64,000 bases of DNA from contig CAWANG010000016.1 in the NCBI GenBank assembly GCA_963783175.1, forward strand, positions 152,173 to 216,172. The letters are read 5' to 3'. Position numbers and translations under genes: made by a program. Positions 36,680 to 46,182 of this stretch are shown here, in pieces (within the stretch, counting starts at the first letter, position 1; each line of letters begins with the position of its first letter). The notes under the pieces were generated by a model that was given only the letters and a program-made list of their open reading frames with translations, had not been told where the DNA came from and did no database searches. Origin of the DNA: Roseiarcus sp963783175 (GTDB lineage Bacteria; Pseudomonadota; Alphaproteobacteria; Rhizobiales; Beijerinckiaceae).

Positions 36680-37668
36680 GCAGCCGCGAACTCTCCTACG
36701 CCGAGGCGATCCGCGAAGCGCTCGCCATCGCGCTCGAGCGCGACGAGCGCGTCTTCCTGATGGGCGAGGACATCGGGGTCTACGGCGGTGCCTTTCAGGT
36801 GACCGGCGATCTCGTTGAACGTTTCGGCGAGGAGCGGGTCATGGATACGCCGATCTCGGAGCTCGGCGGAGCGGGCGTTGCGGTCGGCGCGGCGCTGACC
36901 GGAATGCGGCCGGTATATGAGTTCCAGTTCTCCGACTTCTCGATGCTGGCGATGGAGCAGATCGTCAATCAGGCCGCGAAACTCCGCTACATGCTGGGCG
37001 GAGCGGTCAATGTTCCGGTCGTCTTTCGCATGCCCACCGGATCGGGGCTCGGCGGCGCCGCGCAGCATAGCCAAAGCATCGAAGCCTGGTACGCCCATGT
37101 GCCGGGCTTGAAGGTCGTCGAGCCGTCGACGCCGGAAGACGTCAAGGGCATGTTGCTCGCGGCGATCAAGGACCCCGATCCGGTGATCGTATTCGAGCAC
37201 AAGCTGCTCTACAAAATGAAGGGCGTAACGCCCGAGGGCTATTATGAGACGCCGCTCGACCGGGCTGTCGTCAGGCGCGAAGGTCGAGATCTCACGATCG
37301 TCGCTGCCGCCATCATGGTCCATCGGGCGCTCGAGGCGGCGGACGTCCTGGCCAAGGACGGGATCGAGGCGGAAGTGGTCGACCTTCGGTGCTTGAGGCC
37401 GATCGACAAAGCCGCGATCGTGGCCAGCGTCAAGTCGACCGGGCGGCTGCTCGCGGTTTACGAGGGCGTCAAGACGCTCGGCATCGGGGCGGAAATCTCC
37501 GCCATCGTCGCCGAGAGCGAGGCGTTCGACTATCTCGACGCGCCGATCATGCGGCTCGGCGGCGTCGAGGCGCCAATTCCCTATAGCCCAGTCCTCGAGA
37601 AGGCGGCCGTTCCGCAAACGGACGACATTGTCGCGGCGGCGCGGCGTCTGGCGCTGAACGAGGTCTGA
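36676..37668 (+). CDS. 2-oxo-acid/acetoin dehydrogenase E1 beta subunit
   Basis: 330 residues from a GTG overlapping the E1 alpha stop. Transketolase pyrimidine-binding domain with FLMGEDIGVYGGAFQVT and MDTPISELGGAGVAVGAALTG, then the C-terminal domain with EVVDLRCLRPID. Forms an alpha2beta2 E1 with the upstream product. Three bases separate its stop from the E2 gene. Confidence 0.92.
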   Translation: MSSRELSYAEAIREALAIALERDERVFLMGEDIGVYGGAFQVTGDLVERFGEERVMDTPISELGGAGVAVGAALTGMRPVYEFQFSDFSMLAMEQIVNQAAKLRYMLGGAVNVPVVFRMPTGSGLGGAAQHSQSIEAWYAHVPGLKVVEPSTPEDVKGMLLAAIKDPDPVIVFEHKLLYKMKGVTPEGYYETPLDRAVVRREGRDLTIVAAAIMVHRALEAADVLAKDGIEAEVVDLRCLRPIDKAAIVASVKSTGRLLAVYEGVKTLGIGAEISAIVAESEAFDYLDAPIMRLGGVEAPIPYSPVLEKAAVPQTDDIVAAARRLALNEV

Positions 37669-37670
37669 AA

Positions 37671-38933
37671 ATGGCGGTCGAGATCGTCATGCCGCGCGTC
37701 GACATGGACATGAGCTCGGGCCGGATGGGCCGCTGGCGCGCAGCCGAAGGCGCGCATGTCGTCAAGGGCGCGACGCTGTTCGAGATCGAGACCGACAAGG
37801 CGGCGATGGAGGTCGACGCGCCGGCCTCGGGCGTCTTGAAGTTCGTGGCGGCGTCGGAGGGCGACGTGCTGCCGGTCGGGGCTTGCATCGGTTGGATCGT
37901 CGGTGAGGGAGAGACCTTCGTTCCGCCGTTGGCGAAGGCTGATGCAGCCGAAGCGCTCTCGGGCAAAATTTCGCCGGTCGTCGCGGGAAAGAAGAGCGAA
38001 GTCGTTCCCGCCCAGGCGGCCCTCGGGGCGCGCCCGCGCGCAACGCCTGCCGCTCGCCGGCTCGCGCGGGAGCGCGGATTGCGGCTCGAGAGCATACGCG
38101 GCTCCGGACCGCACGGCCGGGTGCAGCGGCGCGACGTCGAGGCGCCGCCAGCTGCGGCGCCGGGCGCGACGAATGTGCATCGCCTGTGGCTGCAGGGGGG
38201 CGAGGGCCCGCCGATCGTGTTCCTGCACGGCTTCGGCGCCGACCTCAACGGATGGCGGCCAGTGCATCGGTTGCTGCCGGCGACGCGTCCGGCGCTGGCG
38301 ATCGACCTGCCCGGCCACGGTCTCACGCCGCTCGGCGAGGATGCGAGCTTCGAGGCGCTGGTCGAGGCGGCGCGCGCGGCGATCGCCGAGGAGGGGATCA
38401 GCGCTGTCCATCTCGTCGGCCATTCGCTCGGCGGCGCCGTCGCCGCCGCCCTCGCGCATGAGCCAGGCCTGAACGCACTGTCGCTGATGCTGCTCGCGCC
38501 GGCGGGGCTCGGCGAGGAAACCAACACCGCCTTCTTCGACGGCTTCCTGCAGGCTGACACCGAGGCCGGCCTCACCCCTTGGCTCCATATGCTGGTCGTC
38601 GACCCGGTCGCGTTGGGTTCGGCGCTCGCAAGGACCACGCTGCGCCAGCGTCGGGAGCGGCCGCTGGTGGCGGAGCAGCGGCGGCTCGCCGAGGCCATTC
38701 TCGCGGGCGGCCGACAGGCGTTCGACGTCCGCGGACTACTCGCCGCGCCGCTGGCGCCGACCAAGATCGTGTTCGGGATCGAGGATTGCATCACGCCGGC
38801 CCATCACGCGGAGGGCCTGAGCGGCCTCATCGCGCTCCATCGCTTCCCTCGCGTCGGCCACATGCCGCATCTCGAAGCGCGGCGCGAAGTCGCGAGGCTG
38901 ATCGAGGAGCTGGTGAGGGGCGCCTCCGCCTGA
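37671..38933 (+). CDS. E2 lipoyl domain fused to alpha/beta hydrolase (AcoC type)
   Basis: 420 residues. The N-terminal lipoyl domain has ETDKAAMEV (Lys43); a peripheral subunit-binding domain lies at about 122-157 (ATPAARRLARERGLRLESI); then instead of the usual CoA-acyltransferase domain there is an alpha/beta hydrolase from about 168, with oxyanion FLHGFGAD, nucleophile GHSLGG (Ser252) and a C-terminal VGHMPHLE His. This architecture is that of AcoC, the E2 of acetoin dehydrogenase, which releases acetyl-CoA. No E3 or acoX/acoR is present, so E3 must be supplied from elsewhere, possibly the lpd at 22.2 kb. Confidence 0.9.
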   Translation: MAVEIVMPRVDMDMSSGRMGRWRAAEGAHVVKGATLFEIETDKAAMEVDAPASGVLKFVAASEGDVLPVGACIGWIVGEGETFVPPLAKADAAEALSGKISPVVAGKKSEVVPAQAALGARPRATPAARRLARERGLRLESIRGSGPHGRVQRRDVEAPPAAAPGATNVHRLWLQGGEGPPIVFLHGFGADLNGWRPVHRLLPATRPALAIDLPGHGLTPLGEDASFEALVEAARAAIAEEGISAVHLVGHSLGGAVAAALAHEPGLNALSLMLLAPAGLGEETNTAFFDGFLQADTEAGLTPWLHMLVVDPVALGSALARTTLRQRRERPLVAEQRRLAEAILAGGRQAFDVRGLLAAPLAPTKIVFGIEDCITPAHHAEGLSGLIALHRFPRVGHMPHLEARREVARLIEELVRGASA

Positions 38934-38995
38934 ACGGCGCGTGATCCATTCGTCGCTTCGCGGAGAAGGAGGGCGCGGAGCGGACCTGCGCGCCC

Positions 38996-39970
38996 CTATG
39001 CCCGGTCCGTCAGCCTCCGCGCTGTCGCAGCGTCGGTTACGAGCGTCGTCGGCTCGAGCAGTTTGATCGCCCCGCCGATCGCTGCGAGTTTGTGGGCGCC
39101 GCCGGCGGCGAGCACTCGGATCGGGGCGGCGCGCACCGCTTCGAGCGGGACCGACATCACGCGCTGGTTCAGCGGGTGGTCGACGATCCGGCCTTCCCGG
39201 TCGAAGACGTTGCACAGCATCTCGCCGACGCCGCCGTATTCGCGCAACGTCTTTCGGTCGGCCTCGCCGATGAGCGCGAAGCGTGCGATGGCTGCTTCCG
39301 ATCCCAGCGAGCCGACGCTGACGACCACCGCATCGAGCGCTTGAGCGAAATCATAGACGGACTTGAGCCCGCAGCGCTCGATCAAGGCCACCTTAGTCTC
39401 CGGGGCATCGACAAGCGCGGGAGAGGGGATGAGGTAGCAATCGGCGTTGAAGGCGCGCGCGAAAGCGGAGGGAAATTCGGCCGGGTTGTCGTGTACGAAA
39501 TGCGTGACGCCGCCGACCAGCGAGACGACGCTCAGGCCCTTGACCGACCGCTCGCGCAAATATTCGAGCGAGCGGTTGAGCGTGCGTCCCCAGCCGAGGC
39601 CGATCTTCATATCGTTGCGCAGCAGCGCCGAAACGTGATCGCCGAGCGCGGCGCCGATGGGTGCGGTCGGATCGGCGGTCGCCGAAGAGAGCGGCGCGAC
39701 GATCGCCTCCGAGAATCCGTAGAGCTTGCATAAGCTCGCCTCGAGACCGCCGAGCTCCGCGTCGCCGCGCGACAGCGCGATCCTGACCTCGCCGAGCGCC
39801 TTCGCCTCTGCCAGCATTCTGACCACCGTCACCCGGCCGACGCCGAGTGCTTCGGCGATGGCGCTCTGCGTCATTTCCTCGACGAAATACATCCAGGCCG
39901 CCCGCTGCCGCAGGCGTTCGCTGCGCTTCGGCGCGCGCAGGACGCCGGCAGCCGGGATGTCTTGCGTCAT
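38996..39970 (-). CDS. SorC-family sugar-binding transcriptional regulator
   Basis: 324 residues, start at 39970 with GAGGGGAA upstream. A helix-turn-helix at about 25-60 (QSAIAEALGVGRVTVVRMLAEA) and a C-terminal SorC ligand domain with IGLGWGRTLNRSLEYL, SVVSLVGGVTHFV and DAVVVSVGSLG. Such proteins respond to phosphorylated sugars or polyols. It converges on the acetoin-type operon, so it may or may not control it. Confidence 0.9.
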   Translation of the reverse strand: MTQDIPAAGVLRAPKRSERLRQRAAWMYFVEEMTQSAIAEALGVGRVTVVRMLAEAKALGEVRIALSRGDAELGGLEASLCKLYGFSEAIVAPLSSATADPTAPIGAALGDHVSALLRNDMKIGLGWGRTLNRSLEYLRERSVKGLSVVSLVGGVTHFVHDNPAEFPSAFARAFNADCYLIPSPALVDAPETKVALIERCGLKSVYDFAQALDAVVVSVGSLGSEAAIARFALIGEADRKTLREYGGVGEMLCNVFDREGRIVDHPLNQRVMSVPLEAVRAAPIRVLAAGGAHKLAAIGGAIKLLEPTTLVTDAATARRLTDRA

Positions 39971-40047
39971 GGCTTCCCCTCTTGGTCGATCCTTGCGCTC
40001 CAAGCTCAACACCTTGGAAGCGCCGAAAGCAACGAATCTGCGTCGGG

Positions 40048-41007
40048 TTAGGTCAGGCTGTCGAGGAAGGAGGCGACAAAGATGATGATCCCGGCGAGCG
40101 CCGCAAGGATGACGAAGCCGACGACCACGGCGCGCTCCTCGCTCCATCCGCTCGGCGCCCGCGTCGAGGGGGACCCGGCGGCGACCGGCGGCCGAAGCTC
40201 TTCCCACGACGCGCGTTCGGGGGCGGGATCGTGCATGGCCTCGAAGTCGGCGACGGCCGGCGGCGATGTCTCCGCTGCAATTCCGGGCGGAGGGCCGGTC
40301 GACGCGGCGCGGGCCGGCTCGATCGCGCGGCGCGAGCGTCGTTCCGCCCCTTCGCCGGCAAGCCAGACGAAGGCGGCGCCGAGTGCGGGAGCGAAGACGG
40401 TCAGCGCCGGCGCGTTGGTCTGCACCCAGCCTGCGACGAGAGGATCCGAAACCGCCATCTCTCCCGCGATCCAACCGAGAACCACTGCCGCCAGCGTCAG
40501 GATCGCTGGGGCGCGGCGGATGATCCCGGAAAGGATGAGGCTGCCAAAGGCGATGATCGGTATGCTCAGAACGACCCCGAGCGCCAGGAGCCAGAAGCTT
40601 CCCCCCGCGATCGCCGCAAGCGCCACGACATTGTCCAGGCTCATCGCCGCATCGGCCAGCATGATGACAGCCGCGGCGGTCACGAAATCGGCGGCGCCGG
40701 CTCCCCCGGTCGTCGCCAAGCCTTCGTCGTCGGCCTTTCGGGCGCGGATATTGAGGGCGATGACGATCAGCGTCCAAGCCGCGATGAGCTTGACCAGCGG
40801 CACGTCGAGAAGGGCGTTGGCGAACGCGAGCATGCCGAGTCTCAGCGCGATCGCGCCGACCGCGCCTAACATCACCGCGCGTCGCATTTCCTCCGTTGGC
40901 AGCCTTGAACAGGCGAGCGCGATCACGACGGCATTGTCGGCGCCGAGCAGGAGATCGACGCAGAGGATTTGAACGAGGACGAAGATCCAGGCGGCGCCGT
41001 CGATCAA
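40048..41007 (-). CDS. TerC-family integral membrane protein
   Basis: 319 residues starting at a TTG with GGAGG seven bases upstream. Seven or so helices; LLGADNAVVIALACSRLP and ADAAMSLDNVVALAAIAGG carry the paired Asp-Asn motifs of TerC/YjbE proteins, which have been linked to manganese export. A cytoplasmic Pro/Ala-rich insert at about 225-295 precedes a last helix, longer than typical family members. It lies just downstream of hflC on the same strand. Confidence 0.88.
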   Translation of the reverse strand: MIDGAAWIFVLVQILCVDLLLGADNAVVIALACSRLPTEEMRRAVMLGAVGAIALRLGMLAFANALLDVPLVKLIAAWTLIVIALNIRARKADDEGLATTGGAGAADFVTAAAVIMLADAAMSLDNVVALAAIAGGSFWLLALGVVLSIPIIAFGSLILSGIIRRAPAILTLAAVVLGWIAGEMAVSDPLVAGWVQTNAPALTVFAPALGAAFVWLAGEGAERRSRRAIEPARAASTGPPPGIAAETSPPAVADFEAMHDPAPERASWEELRPPVAAGSPSTRAPSGWSEERAVVVGFVILAALAGIIIFVASFLDSLT

Positions 41008-41095
41008 GTCCGAGCCTCCCTCGGCGCGCTCCGACTGGCCCCGGCTCGCCGAAGCGCGCGGGCAGGCCGGGCAAGCGCCGGGGCGCCAAGCAGGC

Positions 41096-42004
41096 TCAAG
41101 GCTTTGCGCCCTCCGCGGCCGGCGCCGACATGGCCTCGGGCTTGGGGCCGGATTTTAGGATCTGAATGAAGTCGGCGTCCGGGCTTACGACCATTGTCGG
41201 CGCCGAATTTGCGAGCGCGTTGCCGTAGGTCTGCAGCGAGCGGTAAAAAGTATAGAATTGCGGATCTTGCGAGAAGGCCGCAACGAGCGACCGGTTGGCT
41301 TCGGCGTCGCCGTCACCGCGCGCGATCGCCGCGTCTCGGCGAGCCTCCGACAGGATGACGGTGCGATCGTGATCGGCGCGGGCCTCGATCTGCTGCGCCC
41401 ATTCGAAGCCCTGCGCCCTCAGCTCCTTCGCCTCGCGCTGCCGTTCCGATTTCATGCGGTCGTAGATCGCCTGACTGGTCTCGAACGGCAGGTCGGAGCG
41501 ATCGAACCTCACTTCGTCGACCTTGACGCCGAGCGGCTCGGCCTTTGCCGCGACTTCGGCCTTGATGACGTCGAGGATGCGGCTGCGCTCCTCGGTCAAC
41601 AGCGCCCGGAGCGGAACCTGTCCGAGCTCACGCCGCGCCGACGAGCTCACGAGCTGAGCAAGCTGCGCGTTCGCCGTTTCGCTCGTACGCAACGCCTGGT
41701 AGAAGCGCAGCGGATCGACGATCCGATACCGCGCGTAAGGCTGCACTTCGAGCCGCTTCTCATCGCCCATGATCACTTGTTCGAGCGGCGGCTCGAGCAG
41801 TAGCGAGCGGGTCGAAGTGACATAGACGCTATCGATGAACGGCGCCTTGAATTTGAGCCCCGGCTCGTCGACAACGCCGACTGGCGCGCCAAGCCGCACG
41901 ACAAGCGCCTGCTCGCCCTCGCTGACGATATAGATCGAGGAGGCGGCGAGATAGACGATCACCGCGACGAGGCAGAGCGCGACCCCGACGCCGCGGCCGC
42001 TCAT
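41096..42004 (-). CDS. hflC: HflC, SPFH/stomatin-type FtsH modulator
   Basis: 302 residues with one N-terminal transmembrane helix (about 7-26) and an SPFH domain in the periplasm (SEGEQALVVRLGAPVGV, LTEERSRILDVI), then a coiled-coil rich in Arg/Glu/Ala. Forms the HflKC cage around FtsH and regulates membrane protein turnover. Its ATG overlaps the hflK stop (ATGA). A degP-type protease gene, which often follows in alphaproteobacteria, is absent. Confidence 0.94.
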   Translation of the reverse strand: MSGRGVGVALCLVAVIVYLAASSIYIVSEGEQALVVRLGAPVGVVDEPGLKFKAPFIDSVYVTSTRSLLLEPPLEQVIMGDEKRLEVQPYARYRIVDPLRFYQALRTSETANAQLAQLVSSSARRELGQVPLRALLTEERSRILDVIKAEVAAKAEPLGVKVDEVRFDRSDLPFETSQAIYDRMKSERQREAKELRAQGFEWAQQIEARADHDRTVILSEARRDAAIARGDGDAEANRSLVAAFSQDPQFYTFYRSLQTYGNALANSAPTMVVSPDADFIQILKSGPKPEAMSAPAAEGAKP

Positions 42005-43056
42005 TTCGCGGCTCCCGACGGCGCGGGGAGGGCCGGCGCCAATGTCTTCATTTCGGACAAGGGCAGATAGGGAACGATGCTTGACACGCCCCTGCCGGAA
42101 GCATCGACAATGACTTTCGAGGACTTCTTCAACAGCTCATCGACGCTGTCCATGTAAAGCCGCCGCGCGGTCACGTCCTTTGCGGCCTCGTAGCTTCTGA
42201 GCAGCGGCGTGAAGGCGTCAGCGTCGCCATGCGCAAGATTGACCACCTGCACCCTGTAGGCTTCGGCTTCCTGGCGGACGCGCTCGGCGTCGCCGCGTGC
42301 GCGCGGCAGGATGTCGTTGGCGTAGGCCTCGGCCTCATTGCGCGCCCGCTCCTGATCGGCGCGCGCGCGTTGCACGTCGTTGAACGCGTCGATGACCGCA
42401 AGCGGCGGCTCGACGCGCTGCAATTGCACCTGAGTGATCTCAACCCCGGCCTGCTCGTCGTCGAGCAGCTTCTGCAACACGGCCTGGGTCTCGTCGGCGA
42501 TCTGCTGGCGTTTGTTCGACATCGCCGCCTGGATCGGCGTGCGGCTGATGACATCGCGCAGCGCGCCCTCGGCGGCGATCCTGACCGCCAGTTCCGGATT
42601 GTCGACCTTGAACAGGAACTGACCGGGATCGCGAATTTTCCAGAACACGGCGCCGTCCGCCTCGACGATGTTCTCATCCCCGGTTAGCATCTGCCGGCCG
42701 CGACCGCTCTGGGCGTCGTTGGGCGCGGCCGTCGGGCCGACGCCGAGCTGGACCTGATTGATCTGGGTCACCTTGGGCAGGAGCACGGATTCGATCGGGT
42801 AGGGCAGATGGACGTGCAGGCCGGGCTCGGTGGTCGCGACCCAATGTCCGAAGCGCAGCACGACGCCCTTTTCGTCCGGCTGCACGCGATAAAGCGACGT
42901 CGCGAGCCAGGCAAGGATTACGAGTCCCGCCACGGCTAGGATTCCGCGGCGGTCGAGGCGGGGCAGGCGGAAGAGGTCGCCCACGCTGGCGCGAAGGGCG
43001 CCCGACAGATCGACCGGCGCCGCGGGCAAGTCGTCTTCACGCGCCTCTTCGCTCAC
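42001..43056 (-). CDS. hflK: HflK, SPFH/stomatin-type FtsH modulator
   Basis: 351 residues, partner of HflC. Cytosolic N terminus, a transmembrane helix near 40-58, then RVQPDEKGVVLRFGHWV, the TGDENIVEADGAVFWKI segment and an AERVRQEAEAYR coiled-coil. The order hflK-hflC is standard. An acidic, Glu/Asp-rich start (MSEEAREDD) is followed 40 bases upstream by the rlmN stop. Confidence 0.94.
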   Translation of the reverse strand: MSEEAREDDLPAAPVDLSGALRASVGDLFRLPRLDRRGILAVAGLVILAWLATSLYRVQPDEKGVVLRFGHWVATTEPGLHVHLPYPIESVLLPKVTQINQVQLGVGPTAAPNDAQSGRGRQMLTGDENIVEADGAVFWKIRDPGQFLFKVDNPELAVRIAAEGALRDVISRTPIQAAMSNKRQQIADETQAVLQKLLDDEQAGVEITQVQLQRVEPPLAVIDAFNDVQRARADQERARNEAEAYANDILPRARGDAERVRQEAEAYRVQVVNLAHGDADAFTPLLRSYEAAKDVTARRLYMDSVDELLKKSSKVIVDASGRGVSSIVPYLPLSEMKTLAPALPAPSGAAK

Positions 43057-43095
43057 GGGAGCGTCCTTCCGGCCACGTTCGAAAAAACGCGGGCG

Positions 43096-44295
43096 TCAGT
43101 CCTGTCCAACGGCCAAACTCTCCTCGAGCATCATGCGGGCGCGCGCCCGCAGTTTTTCGCTCTCGCTCTTGAGCTGGCCACAGGCGGCCAGAATGTCGCG
43201 TCCCCTCGGCGTCCGCACCGGGCTCGCGTAGCCCGCGTTGAAGACGATCTCCGAAAAGCGCTCGATCGTCTCCCAGTCCGAGCATTCGAAGGGGCTTCCG
43301 GGCCAGGGGTTGAACGGAATGAGGTTGATCTTCGCCGGCAGGCCCCTGAGCAGTCGAACCAGCGCCCTGGCCTCGGCCGGGGAATCGTTGACGCCTTTCA
43401 GCATCACGTATTCAAACGTGATGCGCCGCGCGTTCGAGGCGCCCGGATAGTCGCGGCAGGCCTTGAGCAGCGCCTCGATCGGATATTTCCGGTTGAGCGG
43501 CACGAGCTTATCGCGCAGCGCGTCGTTCGTCGCATGCAGCGAGATGGCAAGCATTGTCCCGCACTCCGCCCCGAGCCGGGGCATTTCCGGAACGACCCCG
43601 GAGGTCGAGACGGTAACGCGCCGTTTCGACAGCGAGAGGCCGTCGCCGTCGGTCAGGATCGAGATCGCGTCGCGAACCGCCTCGAAGTTGTAGAGCGGCT
43701 CTCCCATGCCCATGAAGACGACGTTCGACACCGCGCGGACGCCCTCGCCCTTGGGCACGATCCCGTCCGCGGGAGGGACTCCGCCAGGAAAATCGCCGAG
43801 CCGGTCCCGGGCGACGAGAACCTGTCCCACGATCTCTGCCGCCGTCAGGTTGCGCACCAGCGGCATCGTGCCGGTGTGACAGAACGAGCAATTGAGGGTG
43901 CAGCCGACCTGGCTCGAGACGCAAAGCGTGCCCCGGTCGGACTCGGGAATATAGACGCATTCGATATCGGCGCCCTTGTCGAAACGGTGAGCGGGCGCCA
44001 TGCGCAAGAGCCACTTGCGGGTGCCGTCGGCGGAAAGCTGTTCGGCGACCACTTCGGGGCGCGCAAGCGTGCAGCGCTCCGCGAGCCGGTCGAGAAGGGG
44101 CCTGGCGATATTGCGCATCGCCGGGAACTCTCGGGCGCCGCGGTGATAGATCCAGTGCCAGAGCTGGGAGGCGCGCATCGCGAGTTTGCGCTCGGGCGCG
44201 CCGATCTCGCGAAGGCTCTGGATGATTTCGCCGCGCGTCGCGCCAGCGAGGCGCATTGGCGCGCGGTCCCCGGCACGTCGGGCGGCGGAGGTCAT
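43096..44295 (-). CDS. rlmN: 23S rRNA/tRNA m2A methyltransferase RlmN
   Basis: Radical SAM enzyme methylating A2503 of 23S rRNA and A37 of some tRNAs. 399 residues. The CTLNCSFCHTG cluster motif (CxxxCxxC), VFMGMGEPLYNF, SLHATNDALRDKLVPLN and INLIPFNPWPG are all present, and a C-terminal cysteine in DILAACGQL is the methyl-carrying residue position. The start at 44295 follows family length; earlier codons are not family-like. It is not obviously in an operon with guaC, 59 bases upstream on the same strand. Confidence 0.96.
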   Translation of the reverse strand: MTSAARRAGDRAPMRLAGATRGEIIQSLREIGAPERKLAMRASQLWHWIYHRGAREFPAMRNIARPLLDRLAERCTLARPEVVAEQLSADGTRKWLLRMAPAHRFDKGADIECVYIPESDRGTLCVSSQVGCTLNCSFCHTGTMPLVRNLTAAEIVGQVLVARDRLGDFPGGVPPADGIVPKGEGVRAVSNVVFMGMGEPLYNFEAVRDAISILTDGDGLSLSKRRVTVSTSGVVPEMPRLGAECGTMLAISLHATNDALRDKLVPLNRKYPIEALLKACRDYPGASNARRITFEYVMLKGVNDSPAEARALVRLLRGLPAKINLIPFNPWPGSPFECSDWETIERFSEIVFNAGYASPVRTPRGRDILAACGQLKSESEKLRARARMMLEESLAVGQD

Positions 44296-44354
44296 GGGCG
44301 GCGTTCTAGCACGCACGAGCGGGGCCGACCAACGTCCAGTTGTCGCATGGGCTT

Positions 44355-45398
44355 CTATCCCCCGAACACATCGTTCGCTTGCGCGGTGACGCGCACGAAG
44401 GTTGTCCGCTTCGAGACCTCCTTGAGGTGGGCGGCGCCGATATAGGTCATCATAGAGCGTACGCCGCCCATGATCTCGGCCATTGTGCCGTCGACCGAAC
44501 CGCGATAGGGCGTCTCGACCGTCTTGCCCTCGGCGGCGCGATAATGGGCGACGCCGCCGGAATGCTTCCTCATCGCGGTCTCCGACGACATGCCGTAGAA
44601 TGTCATGCCGATCGGGACTTTTTCGCCGCCGCGGTCGGCGTAGCGGATCTCGCCGTCGCATTCGTCGTGACCGGCGAGCATGCCGCCGAGCATGACGAAA
44701 TCGGCGCCCGCGCCATAGGCCTTGGCGACGTCGCCGGGCGCGGTGCAGCCGCCGTCAGCGCAAACCTGACCCTTGAGGCCGTGGGCAGCGTCGGCGCATT
44801 CGATGATCGCGGAGAGCTGCGGATAGCCAACGCCGGTGACCCGCCGCGTGGTGCAGACCGAGCCAGGGCCGATGCCGATCTTGACGATGTCCGCGCCGGC
44901 CAGGATCAGCGCCTCCGTCATGTCGCCGGTGACGACATTCCCGGCCATGATGACCGCGTGCGGGTAGTCGTCGCGCACGCGCTTGACCGTGTCGAGGAAT
45001 TTTTCCGCATAGCCGTTGGCGACGTCGAGACAGATGAACCGGATCGGCGCCGCCTTGGCGACCCCTGCGAGTTTCTTGACGTCGGCTGCGGTCGTGCCGA
45101 GCGAATAGAAGGCATGCCCGCCATCCGGCCCGGTGAAGAACTCCGCGAGCTTCGGCTCTGGGTAGTGCTTATGCAGGGCGGTCAGCGCCCGATGCTTGCC
45201 GAGCGCGTGCGCCATCGCCATGGTGCCGGTGACGTCCATGTTAGCGGCGATGAGCGGAAAGCCCTTCCATTCCGAGCCGGTGTGGAGAAAACGGAAGGCG
45301 CGGTCGACGTCGACGGCGCTGCGGGTGTTGAGCGTCGAACGCTTGGGGCGAATGAGGACGTCGTTAAAATCGAGCTTGACGTCGGTTTCGATGCGCAT
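44355..45398 (-). CDS. guaC: GMP reductase
   Basis: Converts GMP to IMP with NADPH, balancing purine pools. 347 residues, TIM barrel of the IMPDH/GMPR family without CBS domains. LDFNDVLIRPKRSTL at the start, AANMDVTGTMAMA, the catalytic GIGPGSVCTTRRVTG loop with its Cys and GMLAGHDECDGE are those of GMP reductase rather than IMPDH. The paralogous guaB lies 1.6 kb away on the other strand. Confidence 0.94.
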   Translation of the reverse strand: MRIETDVKLDFNDVLIRPKRSTLNTRSAVDVDRAFRFLHTGSEWKGFPLIAANMDVTGTMAMAHALGKHRALTALHKHYPEPKLAEFFTGPDGGHAFYSLGTTAADVKKLAGVAKAAPIRFICLDVANGYAEKFLDTVKRVRDDYPHAVIMAGNVVTGDMTEALILAGADIVKIGIGPGSVCTTRRVTGVGYPQLSAIIECADAAHGLKGQVCADGGCTAPGDVAKAYGAGADFVMLGGMLAGHDECDGEIRYADRGGEKVPIGMTFYGMSSETAMRKHSGGVAHYRAAEGKTVETPYRGSVDGTMAEIMGGVRSMMTYIGAAHLKEVSKRTTFVRVTAQANDVFGG

Positions 45399-45510
45399 GA
45401 GTTATCCAGTTTATGCGGGGAGAACGGATCGCCTGCTTGTCATCGATTTATCACAGGCGACGTGCGAGACGAACCCGCGGGCCGGCGCAAGGCTGAAGGG
45501 AGATCGAACA

Positions 45511-46146
45511 ATGACTGAGGAACTCGTCCTGTACACCCATCCGATGTCGCGTGGCCGCATCGCGCGTTGGATGCTGGAGGAAGTGGGCGAGCCTTACAGA
45601 GCCGAGATCCTGGAATACGCCGGATCGATGAAGAGGCCTGAATATATGGCGCTGAACCCGATGGGCAAGGTTCCCGCGCTGCGCCACGGCGACACGATCG
45701 TCACCGAGGCGGCGGCGATCTGCGCCTATCTCGCCGACGTCTTTCCTCGGGCCGAGCTGGCGCCGCCACCGGGCTCTCGCGAGCGTGGGCCGTATTATCG
45801 CTGGTTGTTTTTCGCCGCCGGTCCTGTCGAAGCCGCCAACACCAACAAGGCGCTCGGCGTCGCGGTGCCGCCGGAGCGATCGGCCATGGTCGGTTACGGC
45901 ACCCAGGAGCGGACGCTCGCCACGCTGGAGGATCAGCTTCAGCGCTCGGAGTACATCGCGGGCGATCGCTTCACCGCAGCGGATGTTTATGTCGGATCGC
46001 ACATCGGTCTCGGTATGACGTTTGGGACGATCGACAAGCGTCCCGCGTTCGAGCGCTATTGGGCGCTCGTCGGAAAGCGCCCCGCCGCACTGCGGGCGCG
46101 AGAGATCGATGACATACTTGCGGCGGAGCGGAAAAAGGCCGGCTGA
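45511..46146 (+). CDS. Glutathione S-transferase family protein
   Basis: 211 residues. N-terminal thioredoxin-fold domain with YTHPMSRGRIARWMLEEVGEP and MALNPMGKVPAL (cis-proline) then TEAAAICAYLAD; C-terminal helical domain with YIAGDRFTAADVYVGSHI. The motif set fits the glutathione-binding site; the substrate is unknown. It is followed 36 bases later by an SDR on the same strand. Confidence 0.92.
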   Translation: MTEELVLYTHPMSRGRIARWMLEEVGEPYRAEILEYAGSMKRPEYMALNPMGKVPALRHGDTIVTEAAAICAYLADVFPRAELAPPPGSRERGPYYRWLFFAAGPVEAANTNKALGVAVPPERSAMVGYGTQERTLATLEDQLQRSEYIAGDRFTAADVYVGSHIGLGMTFGTIDKRPAFERYWALVGKRPAALRAREIDDILAAERKKAG

Positions 46147-46182
46147 CGGGGGTTCAAACACGCGCGGGCAAGAGGTCGGATC

